Shown here: positions 1-5,096 of the stretch, piece by piece
Numbering within the stretch: position 1 is the stretch's first letter
Layout: the number at the start of each line of letters is the position of its first letter
DNA from: Komagataeibacter kakiaceti JCM 25156
GTDB taxonomy: Bacteria; Pseudomonadota; Alphaproteobacteria; Acetobacterales; Acetobacteraceae
Reading direction: 5' to 3'
DNA length: 5,622 nt
Assembly (NCBI RefSeq): GCF_000613305.1
Contig: NZ_BAIO01000131.1
Location: 1-5,622 of the forward strand
The notes under the pieces: model-generated
Told to the model about the DNA's origin: nothing
What the model saw: the letters and a program-made list of their open reading frames with translations, nothing else
The model's database searches: none
Position numbers and translations under genes: made by a program

Positions 1-1055
1 TGGCCTGCTGGGGGCGAAGGGGGAGGCCGCGCGGCAGGCGACCACCTTTCTGGAAATCGTCTCGCCCGGCCTGCCGCTGATCGCGGTCGGCATGGGGTGT
101 TCGGGCCTGCTGCGCGCCATCGGGGCGGCGCGGATCTCCATGAACGTCACGCTGATGGGGGCGGTGATCTCGGCCATGATCGACCGCTCCTGATTCTGGT
201 CATGGGGCTGGGGCTGAAGGGAGCCGCGATCAGCACCATCCTTTCACGCCTGATCGTGGCGCTGATCGGTTTTCGCTGCGTGCTGCGGCACGGCCTGTTC
301 GGCTGGCCCGTGCGGACCCATGTGCTGTCTGACACGCGGCTGGTGGGGCAGGTGGCCATGCCCGCCATCCTGACCAATCTGGCAACGCCCGTGGCGGGGT
401 GTTCGTCACCCATGCCATGGCCGGTTTCGGGCTGGCGGCGGTTGCGGGACAGGCCACCATCGACCGGATCGTGCCGGTGGCCTTCGCCTTCGTCTTTGCC
501 CTGACGGGATCGGTGGGGCCGATCATGTCGCAGAATCTGGGGGCAGGAAAGCTGGACCGGGTGCGGCAGACACTGGTGGCCTCGCTATGGCTGGTTGCCG
601 CCTGTGTCGCGGTAACGTGGGGGATCCTGTTCCTGACGCAGGATATTGTGGTGCGGGTTTTCTCGGCCCAGGGCACGGCGGCGATGCTGATCCACCTGTT
701 CTGTAACTGGACGATCGCGGGTTACGTCTTTATCGGCATGCTGTTCGTGGCCAATTCGGCGTTCAACAATCTTGGCTTTCCCCTTTATTCCACCCTGTTC
801 AACTGGGGGCGGGCGACGCTGGGCACCATTCCGTTTGTGTGGATGGGCATGCGTTTCGGGCCGGCGGGCGTGCAGGTGGGGCAGGTTCTGGGCAGCGTGC
901 TGTTTGGATCCTGCGCGGTCATGACCGCCTTCAGCGTGGTCCGGCGGCTCCACCCCGGCGACAGGGCGACCGAGCAGGCCATGCCGGTCATTCCCCCACC
1001 ACAAAGTGGCGAGGCCGGGATGATCGAACTGGACGAACTCGACCACTCAACCTGA
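1..1055 (+). pseudogene. MATE-family efflux transporter, C-terminal part, two frameshifts
   Basis: The pieces join into the C-terminal part of a multidrug and toxin extrusion (MATE) exporter, an inner-membrane antiporter that expels drugs using a cation gradient. The 5' end lies outside the window. Three frames must be joined: bases 2-184 (LLGAKGEAARQATTFLEIVSPG, a typical mid-protein MATE segment), 184-398 (PLLILVMGLGLKGAAIST) and 399-1055 (FVTHAMAGFGLAAVAGQATIDR, then SQNLGAGKLDRVRQT, a MATE-like loop between helices). The first junction is cured by one extra C at 184-185 (reading IDPLLIL) and the second by one extra G at 396-399 (reading ATPVAGVFVTHAM). After that the frame is open to TGA at 1053-1055. 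Several long hydrophobic segments match membrane helices. The last 9 bases overlap the convergent rfbD. The family call is secure at the level of MATE; the substrate is unknown. It is either a decayed gene or an intact gene with two sequencing errors. Confidence 0.85.
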
Positions 1056-1961
1056 TACGGCCTGCCTGTCATGGCGCAGCATGGCCGCCACCACCGGGCC
1101 TATACTGTCGCGCCAGTGGGGCAGTTCAAGCGCGAAGACCTGCCGCAGGCGCGAACAGTCCAGCCGGGCATCCATGGGCCGCGTGGCGTGCGTGGGCCAG
1201 TCGGCGGTGGTGATCGGCATGACGGGGGGCGTAAGGCCCGCATGTTTCAGCGCCACGCAGGCCAGTTCATGCCATGTGCAGCTTCCGCTGCCCGCGGCAT
1301 GGAACACACCACGATAATGCGGCTGCCAGCCCGCATGCAGTATCCGTGCGGCGATGCCCAGCAGCGCATCGGCCAGATCCCCCGCGCTGGTCGGGTTGCC
1401 GGACTGATCGGCCACGACCCGGAGGCGCGAATGGCGGCGGGCGGCGGTGAGCATGGTGCGGATGAAATTCCGCCCCGTCGGGCCATATACCCATGCCGTG
1501 CGCAGTATCATGGCCTGCGCGCAGGCGCCCAGCACCGCCTTTTCCCCCTCCGCCTTGGTGCGGCCATAGACGCTGCGCGGACTGACCGGATCCGCCTCGG
1601 TATAGGGCTGGCCCTTCAGGCCGCTGAATACATAATCCGTCGAGACATGCAGCACCGGCACGGCCTGCCCCGCGCATAGCCATGCCAGCAGGGCCGGGCC
1701 TTCCACATTGGCCTGCCGGGCCAGGTCGGGCTGGTCTTCCGCCGCGTCCACGGCGGTCCATGCGGCGGCGTTGATGACCAGATCGGGCCGGATGTCGTGC
1801 ATGATCCGCACAAGGGTATCGGGCCGGTCGAAATCGAATTCCGGCCGCCCCACTACCCTGACCGCCGCCCCGCCGCGCCAGCGCAGGGCGGTGGCAAGCT
1901 GGCCGGAGCCGCCGGTGACCAGAATGCGGAATTTCGCGGGGAAAGGGGGGCGCGACGTCAT
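1047..1961 (-). CDS. rfbD: dTDP-4-dehydrorhamnose reductase
   Basis: RmlD/RfbD performs the last step of dTDP-L-rhamnose synthesis in the cytoplasm, reducing dTDP-4-keto-L-rhamnose with NAD(P)H. It is a short-chain dehydrogenase-type protein of 304 residues, the normal family length. Visible motifs are the Rossmann nucleotide loop TGGSGQL (16-22), NAAAWTAVDAAE (64-75), STDYVF (107-112), the catalytic YGRTK (132-136, Y and K of YxxxK), QSGNPT (186-191) and RPMDARLD (261-268), all in family order. I chose ATG at 1961 because it overlaps the rfbC stop in an ATGA junction (1958-1961), the usual sign of translational coupling. A GTG two codons upstream (1967) is also open, and no strong ribosome binding site separates them. 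The gene is intact. It follows rfbC in a two-gene unit; the product probably feeds rhamnose into lipopolysaccharide or exopolysaccharide. Confidence 0.95.
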   Translation of the reverse strand: MTSRPPFPAKFRILVTGGSGQLATALRWRGGAAVRVVGRPEFDFDRPDTLVRIMHDIRPDLVINAAAWTAVDAAEDQPDLARQANVEGPALLAWLCAGQAVPVLHVSTDYVFSGLKGQPYTEADPVSPRSVYGRTKAEGEKAVLGACAQAMILRTAWVYGPTGRNFIRTMLTAARRHSRLRVVADQSGNPTSAGDLADALLGIAARILHAGWQPHYRGVFHAAGSGSCTWHELACVALKHAGLTPPVMPITTADWPTHATRPMDARLDCSRLRQVFALELPHWRDSIGPVVAAMLRHDRQAVSG

Positions 1962-2517
1962 GGCCACTGGAACCAGTCGATCACGCTGGAAAAGGCCGGG
2001 GCCTGTTCATCGCGCGGGGAAAGGATGGCCTGAGTGTCGCTGATCGGCCATTCGATACCCAGCGTTTCATCATTCCAGCGCACGACCCGTTCACAGGCGC
2101 GGTCCCATGGGCCGGTGCATTTGTACTGCACCTCCGTATTTTCACGTAAGGTGCAGAAACCGTGCAGAAAGCCAGGAGGTATCCATAACTGGCTGCCATT
2201 TTCGGCGCTCAGCGTCGCCGCGGCCCATTGGCCAAAAGTGGGGGAGCCGGTGCGCACGTCAACCGCCACATCCCATATCGCCCCCCGGCTGCACCGCACC
2301 AGCTTGCCCTGCGGGCAGGGCGCAACCTGACAGTGCAGGCCACGCACAACGCCGCTATGGCGGGAAAGGCTGTGATTGTCCTGCACAAAGGGCGCGGTGA
2401 TCCCGATCCCGGCCCATGTGGTGGCGTTATATGTTTCACTGAAAAACCGCGACTGTCGTCAAACCGGGGGGGTATCAGCAGCAGCACCCCTTCGAGTGAC
2501 AGAACCTCCACTTTCAC
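1958..2517 (-). pseudogene. rfbC: dTDP-4-dehydrorhamnose 3,5-epimerase, one frameshift
   Basis: RmlC/RfbC is a cupin-fold epimerase that converts dTDP-4-keto-6-deoxyglucose to dTDP-4-keto-L-rhamnose. The reading frame breaks in an A5 run at 2442-2446 (T5 on the coding strand). One added T restores RGFFSETYNATTWAGIG and gives an unbroken 186-residue protein, the normal length. In the restored protein the family residues are present: RGLHCQ with His62, GKLV with Lys72, PPGFLHGF (115-121), QYKC with Tyr132, WNDETLGIEWP (148-158) and the late Asp170; these match the catalytic His/Lys/Tyr/Asp positions known for Salmonella RmlC. The start is GTG at 2517, with AAAAGGAC about 8 bases upstream; a GTG at 2523 is too close to that site. 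rfbD follows with a 4-base overlap. rfbA and rfbB are not adjacent. The gene is either a recent pseudogene or a homopolymer sequencing error in a working gene. Confidence 0.9.
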
Positions 2518-2695
2518 GGTCACTGTCCTTTTCCATGGCCGTGGGGCAAAAGGACGGGCCGCGCGGTTCCTGCGGCTTTCATCCCCATGGTGGTGCGTCC
2601 TGTTCGTTTCATCATCCTGAAAACAGTTTAACGCGATGAACGTTACCAACTGATTAAGAGGCGGATTGAAACAACAGCTTGATAAAACAGGACAA

Positions 2696-2771
2696 AAGTT
2701 TTCAGGTGCCGTCTTTTTTCAAAAAAGCGGCGTTCCCTGAAGCCTTTTAAAAAAAGCTTCACCAAAAACTT
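2696..2771. repeat. Composite palindromic element with two inner hairpins
   Basis: An AT-rich, fully structured intergenic element. The outer arms AAGTTTT (2696-2702) and AAAACTT (2765-2771) are complementary, followed inward by GGTG (2705-2708) and CACC (2760-2763). Inside are two hairpins. The first (2708-2731) pairs GCCG with CGGC and CTTTTTT with AAAAAAG around a single C, with one bulged T. The second (2738-2761) pairs TGAAGC with GCTTCA around an AT-rich core that also contains TTTT and AAAA. Together they fold as a three-way junction in either strand. I recall very similar sequences as a dispersed intergenic repeat in Komagataeibacter genomes, but that is memory, not a search. It lies between the tRNA and rfbC and may also stop transcription, since both hairpins contain T runs. 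Confidence 0.75.
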
Positions 2772-2790
2772 CCGTGCATTTTGTGGGGGT

Positions 2791-2809
2791 ACCAGATGAG
2801 GAATCTGGT
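2791..2809 (-). terminator. Hairpin overlapping the tRNA 3' end, possible weak terminator or processing signal
   Basis: ACCAGAT (2791-2797) and ATCTGGT (2803-2809) form a perfect 7-bp stem with a 5-base loop. One arm contains the tRNA's discriminator base and CCA, so the hairpin can form in the precursor only if the mature 3' end is not yet paired or processed. No T run follows directly, so it is a poor intrinsic terminator by itself; T-rich hairpins of the composite repeat follow within about 30 bases in the direction of transcription. Confidence 0.35.
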
Positions 2810-2881
2810 GGAGCCAAGGGGAGTCGAACCCCTGACCTCCTGAATGCCATTCAGGCGCTCTCCCAACTGAGCTATGGCCCC
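2806..2881 (-). tRNA. tRNA-Ala (anticodon GGC)
   Basis: A complete 76-base cloverleaf with encoded CCA reads on the minus strand. The acceptor stem pairs GGGGCCA with TGGCTCC and has the G3:U70 wobble pair that identifies alanine tRNAs. The D arm is GCTC...GAGC, the anticodon arm is CCTGA-ATGGCAT-TCAGG with anticodon GGC at the loop centre, the variable loop is AGGTC, and the T arm is AGGGG-TTCGACT-CCCCT. The discriminator base is A. It decodes GCC and GCU. It sits between maf and rfbC on the same strand as both, with its own apparent promoter upstream. Confidence 0.98.
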
Positions 2882-2935
2882 ACTGTTCCAACCGGCTGAC
2901 CATTCTCGGATGGCCCACCGTGGTTCGGTTCGCGG

Positions 2936-2964
2936 GGTATAACCATAACTCCGGATCAATGCAA
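2936..2964 (-). promoter_or_regulatory. Probable sigma-70-type promoter of the tRNA-Ala gene
   Basis: On the minus strand, TTGCAT (2959-2964) and TATACC (2936-2941) are separated by exactly 17 bases, a good match to the -35/-10 pattern. The -10 is followed by a GC-rich discriminator (CCCGCG), as in stringently controlled stable-RNA promoters. The tRNA 5' end lies 55 bases beyond the -10 box, leaving a leader of roughly 45-50 bases. The promoter starts just after the maf stop codon. Confidence 0.55.
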
Positions 2965-2980
2965 CCCCCGGCAAACCGAT

Positions 2981-3625
2981 TTATTGCAAGATGATATGCC
3001 GCGCCCGCAGCGCGCCCAGCAGCGCAAGGAGCGGCAGGCCCAGAATCGCGGCGTAATCGCCCTCGATACGTGAAAAAAGCTGGATACCCGGCCCCTCCAG
3101 CCGGTAGCAGCCCACGCAGGACAGGATTTCATCCCTCTCCGCCGCCAGATAGCTGTCCAGAAAGGAATCGCTGAACGCGCGCATGTGCAGCACCGGGCGC
3201 GCGACATGCCGCCATATCTCGCATCCCTCATGCACAAGCACCACCGCCGTATGCAGCATGTGGGCCTGTCCCCGCAGCGCGCGCAGATGAGCGCGCGCCT
3301 GCGCCACGGTTGCGGGCTTGTCGAACCACTGTCCCTGGCAGGACAGCATCTGGTCCGCCCCGATCACGACCGCGCCCCCGTTCCCCCCGACCGCACGCGC
3401 CTTGGCCCGGGCAAGTTCGAGCGCGGTCTGGTCCGCGTCCAGCCCATGGGTCCGGGCATGGTGGCGGATGGCGTGTTCATCCACATCCGTGGCCCGGCAT
3501 GTCACCCGCACCCCCGCCGATTCCAGCAGGCTGCGGCGCGCCACGGAGCGGCTTGCAAGTACTATCGGCGGCGACTCCGCCTGTAACGGTGCGTCCTTTA
3601 GTACTAAATTCGAGTCGTCCGGCAT
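2981..3625 (-). CDS. maf: Maf-family nucleotide pyrophosphatase
   Basis: Maf/YceF/YhdE proteins hydrolyse non-canonical or modified nucleoside triphosphates to the monophosphate and pyrophosphate, a house-cleaning role linked in some bacteria to septum formation. The 214-residue product shows the family signature in order: LASRSVARRSLL (23-34), the catalytic-region GAD (89-91), KP (103-104), GCYRLEGPGIQLF (172-184), IEGDY (187-191) and GLPL (196-199). The C-terminal half resembles the YceF (m7GTP) type more than YhdE, which is a weak inference. I chose ATG at 3625 because GGAGAAGG lies directly upstream; the frame stays open further 5' (to 3751) but that part is origin-like DNA. The product carries about 18 residues before the conserved core. 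Codons 7-9 (TTA GTA CTA) and 21-23 (ATA GTA CTT) are unusually AT-rich for this genome and coincide with GTAC motifs. maf is divergent from hemE across the putative origin. Confidence 0.93.
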   Translation of the reverse strand: MPDDSNLVLKDAPLQAESPPIVLASRSVARRSLLESAGVRVTCRATDVDEHAIRHHARTHGLDADQTALELARAKARAVGGNGGAVVIGADQMLSCQGQWFDKPATVAQARAHLRALRGQAHMLHTAVVLVHEGCEIWRHVARPVLHMRAFSDSFLDSYLAAERDEILSCVGCYRLEGPGIQLFSRIEGDYAAILGLPLLALLGALRARHIILQ

Positions 3626-3627
3626 CG

Positions 3628-3635
3628 CCTTCTCC
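3628..3635 (-). promoter_or_regulatory. Ribosome binding site that fixes the maf start
   Basis: GGAGAAGG on the minus strand ends two bases before the ATG at 3625, with its GGAG core 6 bases from the start. This supports the 214-residue reading over the longer upstream-open frame. Confidence 0.6.
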
Positions 3636-3670
3636 GTACTGCGGAAGTGAAACATGAAATTCGGCCCGCA

Positions 3671-3701
3671 GGAGTACTGGGGTACATGGGGACAGTACTC
3701 C
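3671..3701. repeat. Perfect 9-bp inverted repeat inside the GTAC cluster
   Basis: GGAGTACTG (3671-3679) and CAGTACTCC (3693-3701) are exact reverse complements, separated by 13 bases that contain a third GTAC (3682-3685). Arm centres are 22 bases apart, two helical turns, which suits a dimeric DNA-binding protein on one face. It could also form a hairpin or cruciform. Confidence 0.75.
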
Positions 3702-3787
3702 AAACAATTCGCGGCCGTACCGAGTACCGGGGACAGCGGATACACCTCCATTCACGGTGGGTTGTACACAGGCTTATGTCGGTACAA

Positions 3788-3796
3788 TCTGGATAA
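3788..3796 (-). promoter_or_regulatory. dnaA box: DnaA box-like site, TTATCCAGA
   Basis: On the minus strand this 9-mer differs from the consensus DnaA box TTATCCACA only at position 8. It lies in the middle of the maf-hemE intergenic region, about 100 bases from the AT-rich tract and opposite in orientation to the other good box. Confidence 0.55.
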
Positions 3797-3884
3797 CCCT
3801 CCACAGGCACGGGAATCCTTGGAGTCGGAAACTGTACACCCTGTGGGAAAAGTGGGGTACATTTTCGGAAGTGCGGGTACCCCG

Positions 3885-3893
3885 TCATCCACA
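3885..3893 (+). promoter_or_regulatory. dnaA box: DnaA box-like site, TCATCCACA
   Basis: One mismatch (position 2) to the DnaA box TTATCCACA; the CCACA core is intact, and the form resembles the TGATCCACA boxes described for Caulobacter. It sits about 10 bases before the AT-rich tract, the usual placement for a box from which DnaA spreads into the unwinding element. Confidence 0.55.
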
Positions 3894-3896
3894 GCA

Positions 3897-3943
3897 CTTA
3901 AAGCACATCAAAAATTTTCTTTCTCTTTTCTTTTATTGTTTTG
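3897..3943. other. AT-rich pyrimidine tract, candidate DNA unwinding element
   Basis: About 80 % A+T in an otherwise GC-rich window, with an uninterrupted 20-base T/C run on the + strand at 3915-3934. It directly follows the DnaA-like box at 3885-3893. Position and composition fit the duplex-unwinding element of an origin; it could alternatively be an upstream promoter element for hemE. Confidence 0.55.
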
Positions 3944-4031
3944 AAGGGCGCGCGCGTGTCGTGCCTGCCCGCTATCCGTCGGGCGGAAAGTACGAGATAG
4001 TCCGGCCACAACGAAACTGAACGACGGATCG

Positions 4032-5093
4032 ATGACTGAAACACGCAAACCCCTGCTCGCCACCCTGTTGGGAGAGGCGACATGGCCCCCTCCGGTATGG
4101 CTGATGCGGCAGGCGGGGCGGTTCCTGCCGGAATTCCGGGCCCTGCGTGAAAAAGCGGATTTCCTGACCCGCTGCATGACACCGGACATGGCGGTGGACA
4201 TCACGCTTCAGCCCATCCGGCGTTTCGGCATGGATGGCGCGATCCTGTTTTCCGATATTCTGATCCTGCCATGGGCTATGGGCCAGTCGCTGGAATTCGT
4301 GGCGGGCCGGGGGCCGGTGCTGGAACCGGTGCGCTCGATGGCGGATCTGGCGCGGCTTGACCCCGCCCGTGTGGCGCAGGCCACCCAACCGGTCATGGAA
4401 ACGCTGCAACGGCTGCGCGCTATTGTGGATGGCCCTGAGCCGATCGGCCCGGCCCGGCCCGGACAGGTCACGCTGATCGGCTTCGCGGGCGCGCCGTTTA
4501 CCGTGGCGTGCTACATGGTCGAGGGCCACGGTTCGCGTGAGTTCGAGGAAACCCGCAGGCTTGCCTACACGGACCCTGAATTCTTCAACCGCCTGATCGA
4601 CCTGCTGACCACATCCACGGCGGAAATGCTGTGCGCCCAGATCGCGGCCGGGGCGGAAGCGGTGATGCTGTTCGATAGCTGGTCGGGCCTGCTGCCGCCC
4701 TCTCAGTTTCGCCAGCATGTGATCGAACCGGCGCGCCGGATTACCGAAATCATCAAGAGCCGCCATCCGGGCGTGCCGGTCATCGGTTTCCCGCGTCTGG
4801 GCGGGATCATGGCGATCGAATACGGCAACAGGACGGGCGTGAACGCGCTGGCGCTCGATACCGGGGCGGATATGAAGGCGCTGGCGGAAAAACTGCCCGC
4901 GACGCTGGTGCTTCAGGGCAATCTCGATCCCATCCGCGTTCTGGCCGGGGGGGAGGGGATGCGCCAGGAAGCCCGCGCCATCCGTGACGCCATGAAGGGG
5001 CGGCCGCATGTGTTCAATCTGGGCCATGGCGTCATTCCCACCACGCCGCCCGAGCATGTGGGTGATCTCATCAAGACCATCCGGACGGTGTGA
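4032..5093 (+). CDS. hemE: Uroporphyrinogen decarboxylase
   Basis: HemE removes the four acetate carboxyls of uroporphyrinogen III to give coproporphyrinogen III in cytoplasmic heme synthesis; it needs no cofactor. The 353-residue product is full length for the family. Diagnostic segments are PPVWLMRQAGRFLPEF (20-35, with substrate-binding Arg in RQAGR), ILFSDIL (71-77, essential Asp75), GFAGAPFTVACYMVEG (150-165, with Tyr161), MLFDSWSG (212-219, with Ser216), QGNLDP (295-300) and FNLGHGV (328-334, with His332). The ATG at 4032 gives the standard N-terminus; only a weak ACGGA precedes it as ribosome binding site. The next gene starts 3 bases after the TGA, so the two are probably cotranscribed. 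Its position at the edge of an origin-like region matches hemE in other alphaproteobacteria. I saw no frameshift or missing key residue. Confidence 0.98.
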   Translation: MTETRKPLLATLLGEATWPPPVWLMRQAGRFLPEFRALREKADFLTRCMTPDMAVDITLQPIRRFGMDGAILFSDILILPWAMGQSLEFVAGRGPVLEPVRSMADLARLDPARVAQATQPVMETLQRLRAIVDGPEPIGPARPGQVTLIGFAGAPFTVACYMVEGHGSREFEETRRLAYTDPEFFNRLIDLLTTSTAEMLCAQIAAGAEAVMLFDSWSGLLPPSQFRQHVIEPARRITEIIKSRHPGVPVIGFPRLGGIMAIEYGNRTGVNALALDTGADMKALAEKLPATLVLQGNLDPIRVLAGGEGMRQEARAIRDAMKGRPHVFNLGHGVIPTTPPEHVGDLIKTIRTV

Positions 5094-5096
5094 GCC

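Larger units (their letters stand above)
3559..3993. repeat. Cluster of GTAC palindromes across the putative origin
   Basis: GTAC begins at 3559, 3601, 3636, 3674, 3682, 3695, 3717, 3724, 3764, 3782, 3834, 3857, 3877 and 3990: 14 copies in 435 bases. I found only two others in the window (2123 and 2789). Some have longer symmetry: TTTAGTACTAAA (3597-3608) and GGGTACCC (3875-3882) are perfect palindromes. TGGGGTACAT occurs twice (3678-3687 and 3853-3862), and TGTACAC occurs twice (3763-3769 and 3833-3839). Several gaps fall near 18-23 bases, about two helical turns. The cluster covers the start of maf and the origin-like region. I do not recognise a known binding protein for this pattern. Confidence 0.8.
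3626..4031. other. Putative chromosomal replication origin (oriC)
   Basis: A 406-base non-coding region between divergent maf and hemE. Known biology: in Caulobacter, Rickettsia and other alphaproteobacteria the origin lies beside hemE, with a DUF299 gene and maf on the other side. Seen here: two 9-mers one base from the DnaA box TTATCCACA (3788-3796 minus, 3885-3893 plus), weaker candidates such as TTTCCCACA (3842-3850 minus) and TTGTACACA (3762-3770 plus), an AT-rich pyrimidine tract next to the right-hand box, and an unusual cluster of GTAC palindromes. ATCAA-N4-TT at 3907-3917 resembles an IHF core with flank mismatches. No clear CtrA site (TTAA-N7-TTAA) was found. maf, tRNA-Ala and rfbCD read leftward and hemE and the HAD gene read rightward, co-directional with forks leaving this region. 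The alternative is a complex divergent promoter region. Confidence 0.68.

Noticed and set aside
2520..2615. A 31-codon minus-strand frame just before rfbC (MMKRTGRTTMG...), possible leader peptide
   Set aside because: AGGA abuts the first ATG, too close for a usual ribosome binding site, and there is no regulatory residue run or hairpin pair suggesting attenuation.
2806..2881. tRNA-Ala as an integration site of a mobile element
   Set aside because: No direct repeat of the tRNA 3' end and no integrase gene in the window; the only repeat is inverted.
2643..2974. Two minus-strand open frames over the tRNA, one with an AQLGERLNG...VRGSTPLGS stretch
   Set aside because: This is the well-known false translation of a tRNA gene; the cloverleaf explains the sequence.
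3898..3912. Possible CtrA box starting at TTAA in the AT-rich tract
   Set aside because: The second half-site after seven bases is CAAA, not TTAA.
3654..4020. Plus-strand open frames inside the maf-hemE region
   Set aside because: No ribosome binding site, no recognisable protein features, and they run through the GTAC cluster, DnaA-like boxes and AT-rich tract.
3972..5057. A 361-codon open frame antisense to hemE
   Set aside because: Arg/His/Gln-rich composition typical of the shadow frame of a GC-rich gene, with no recognisable motif, while hemE on the other strand is unmistakable.
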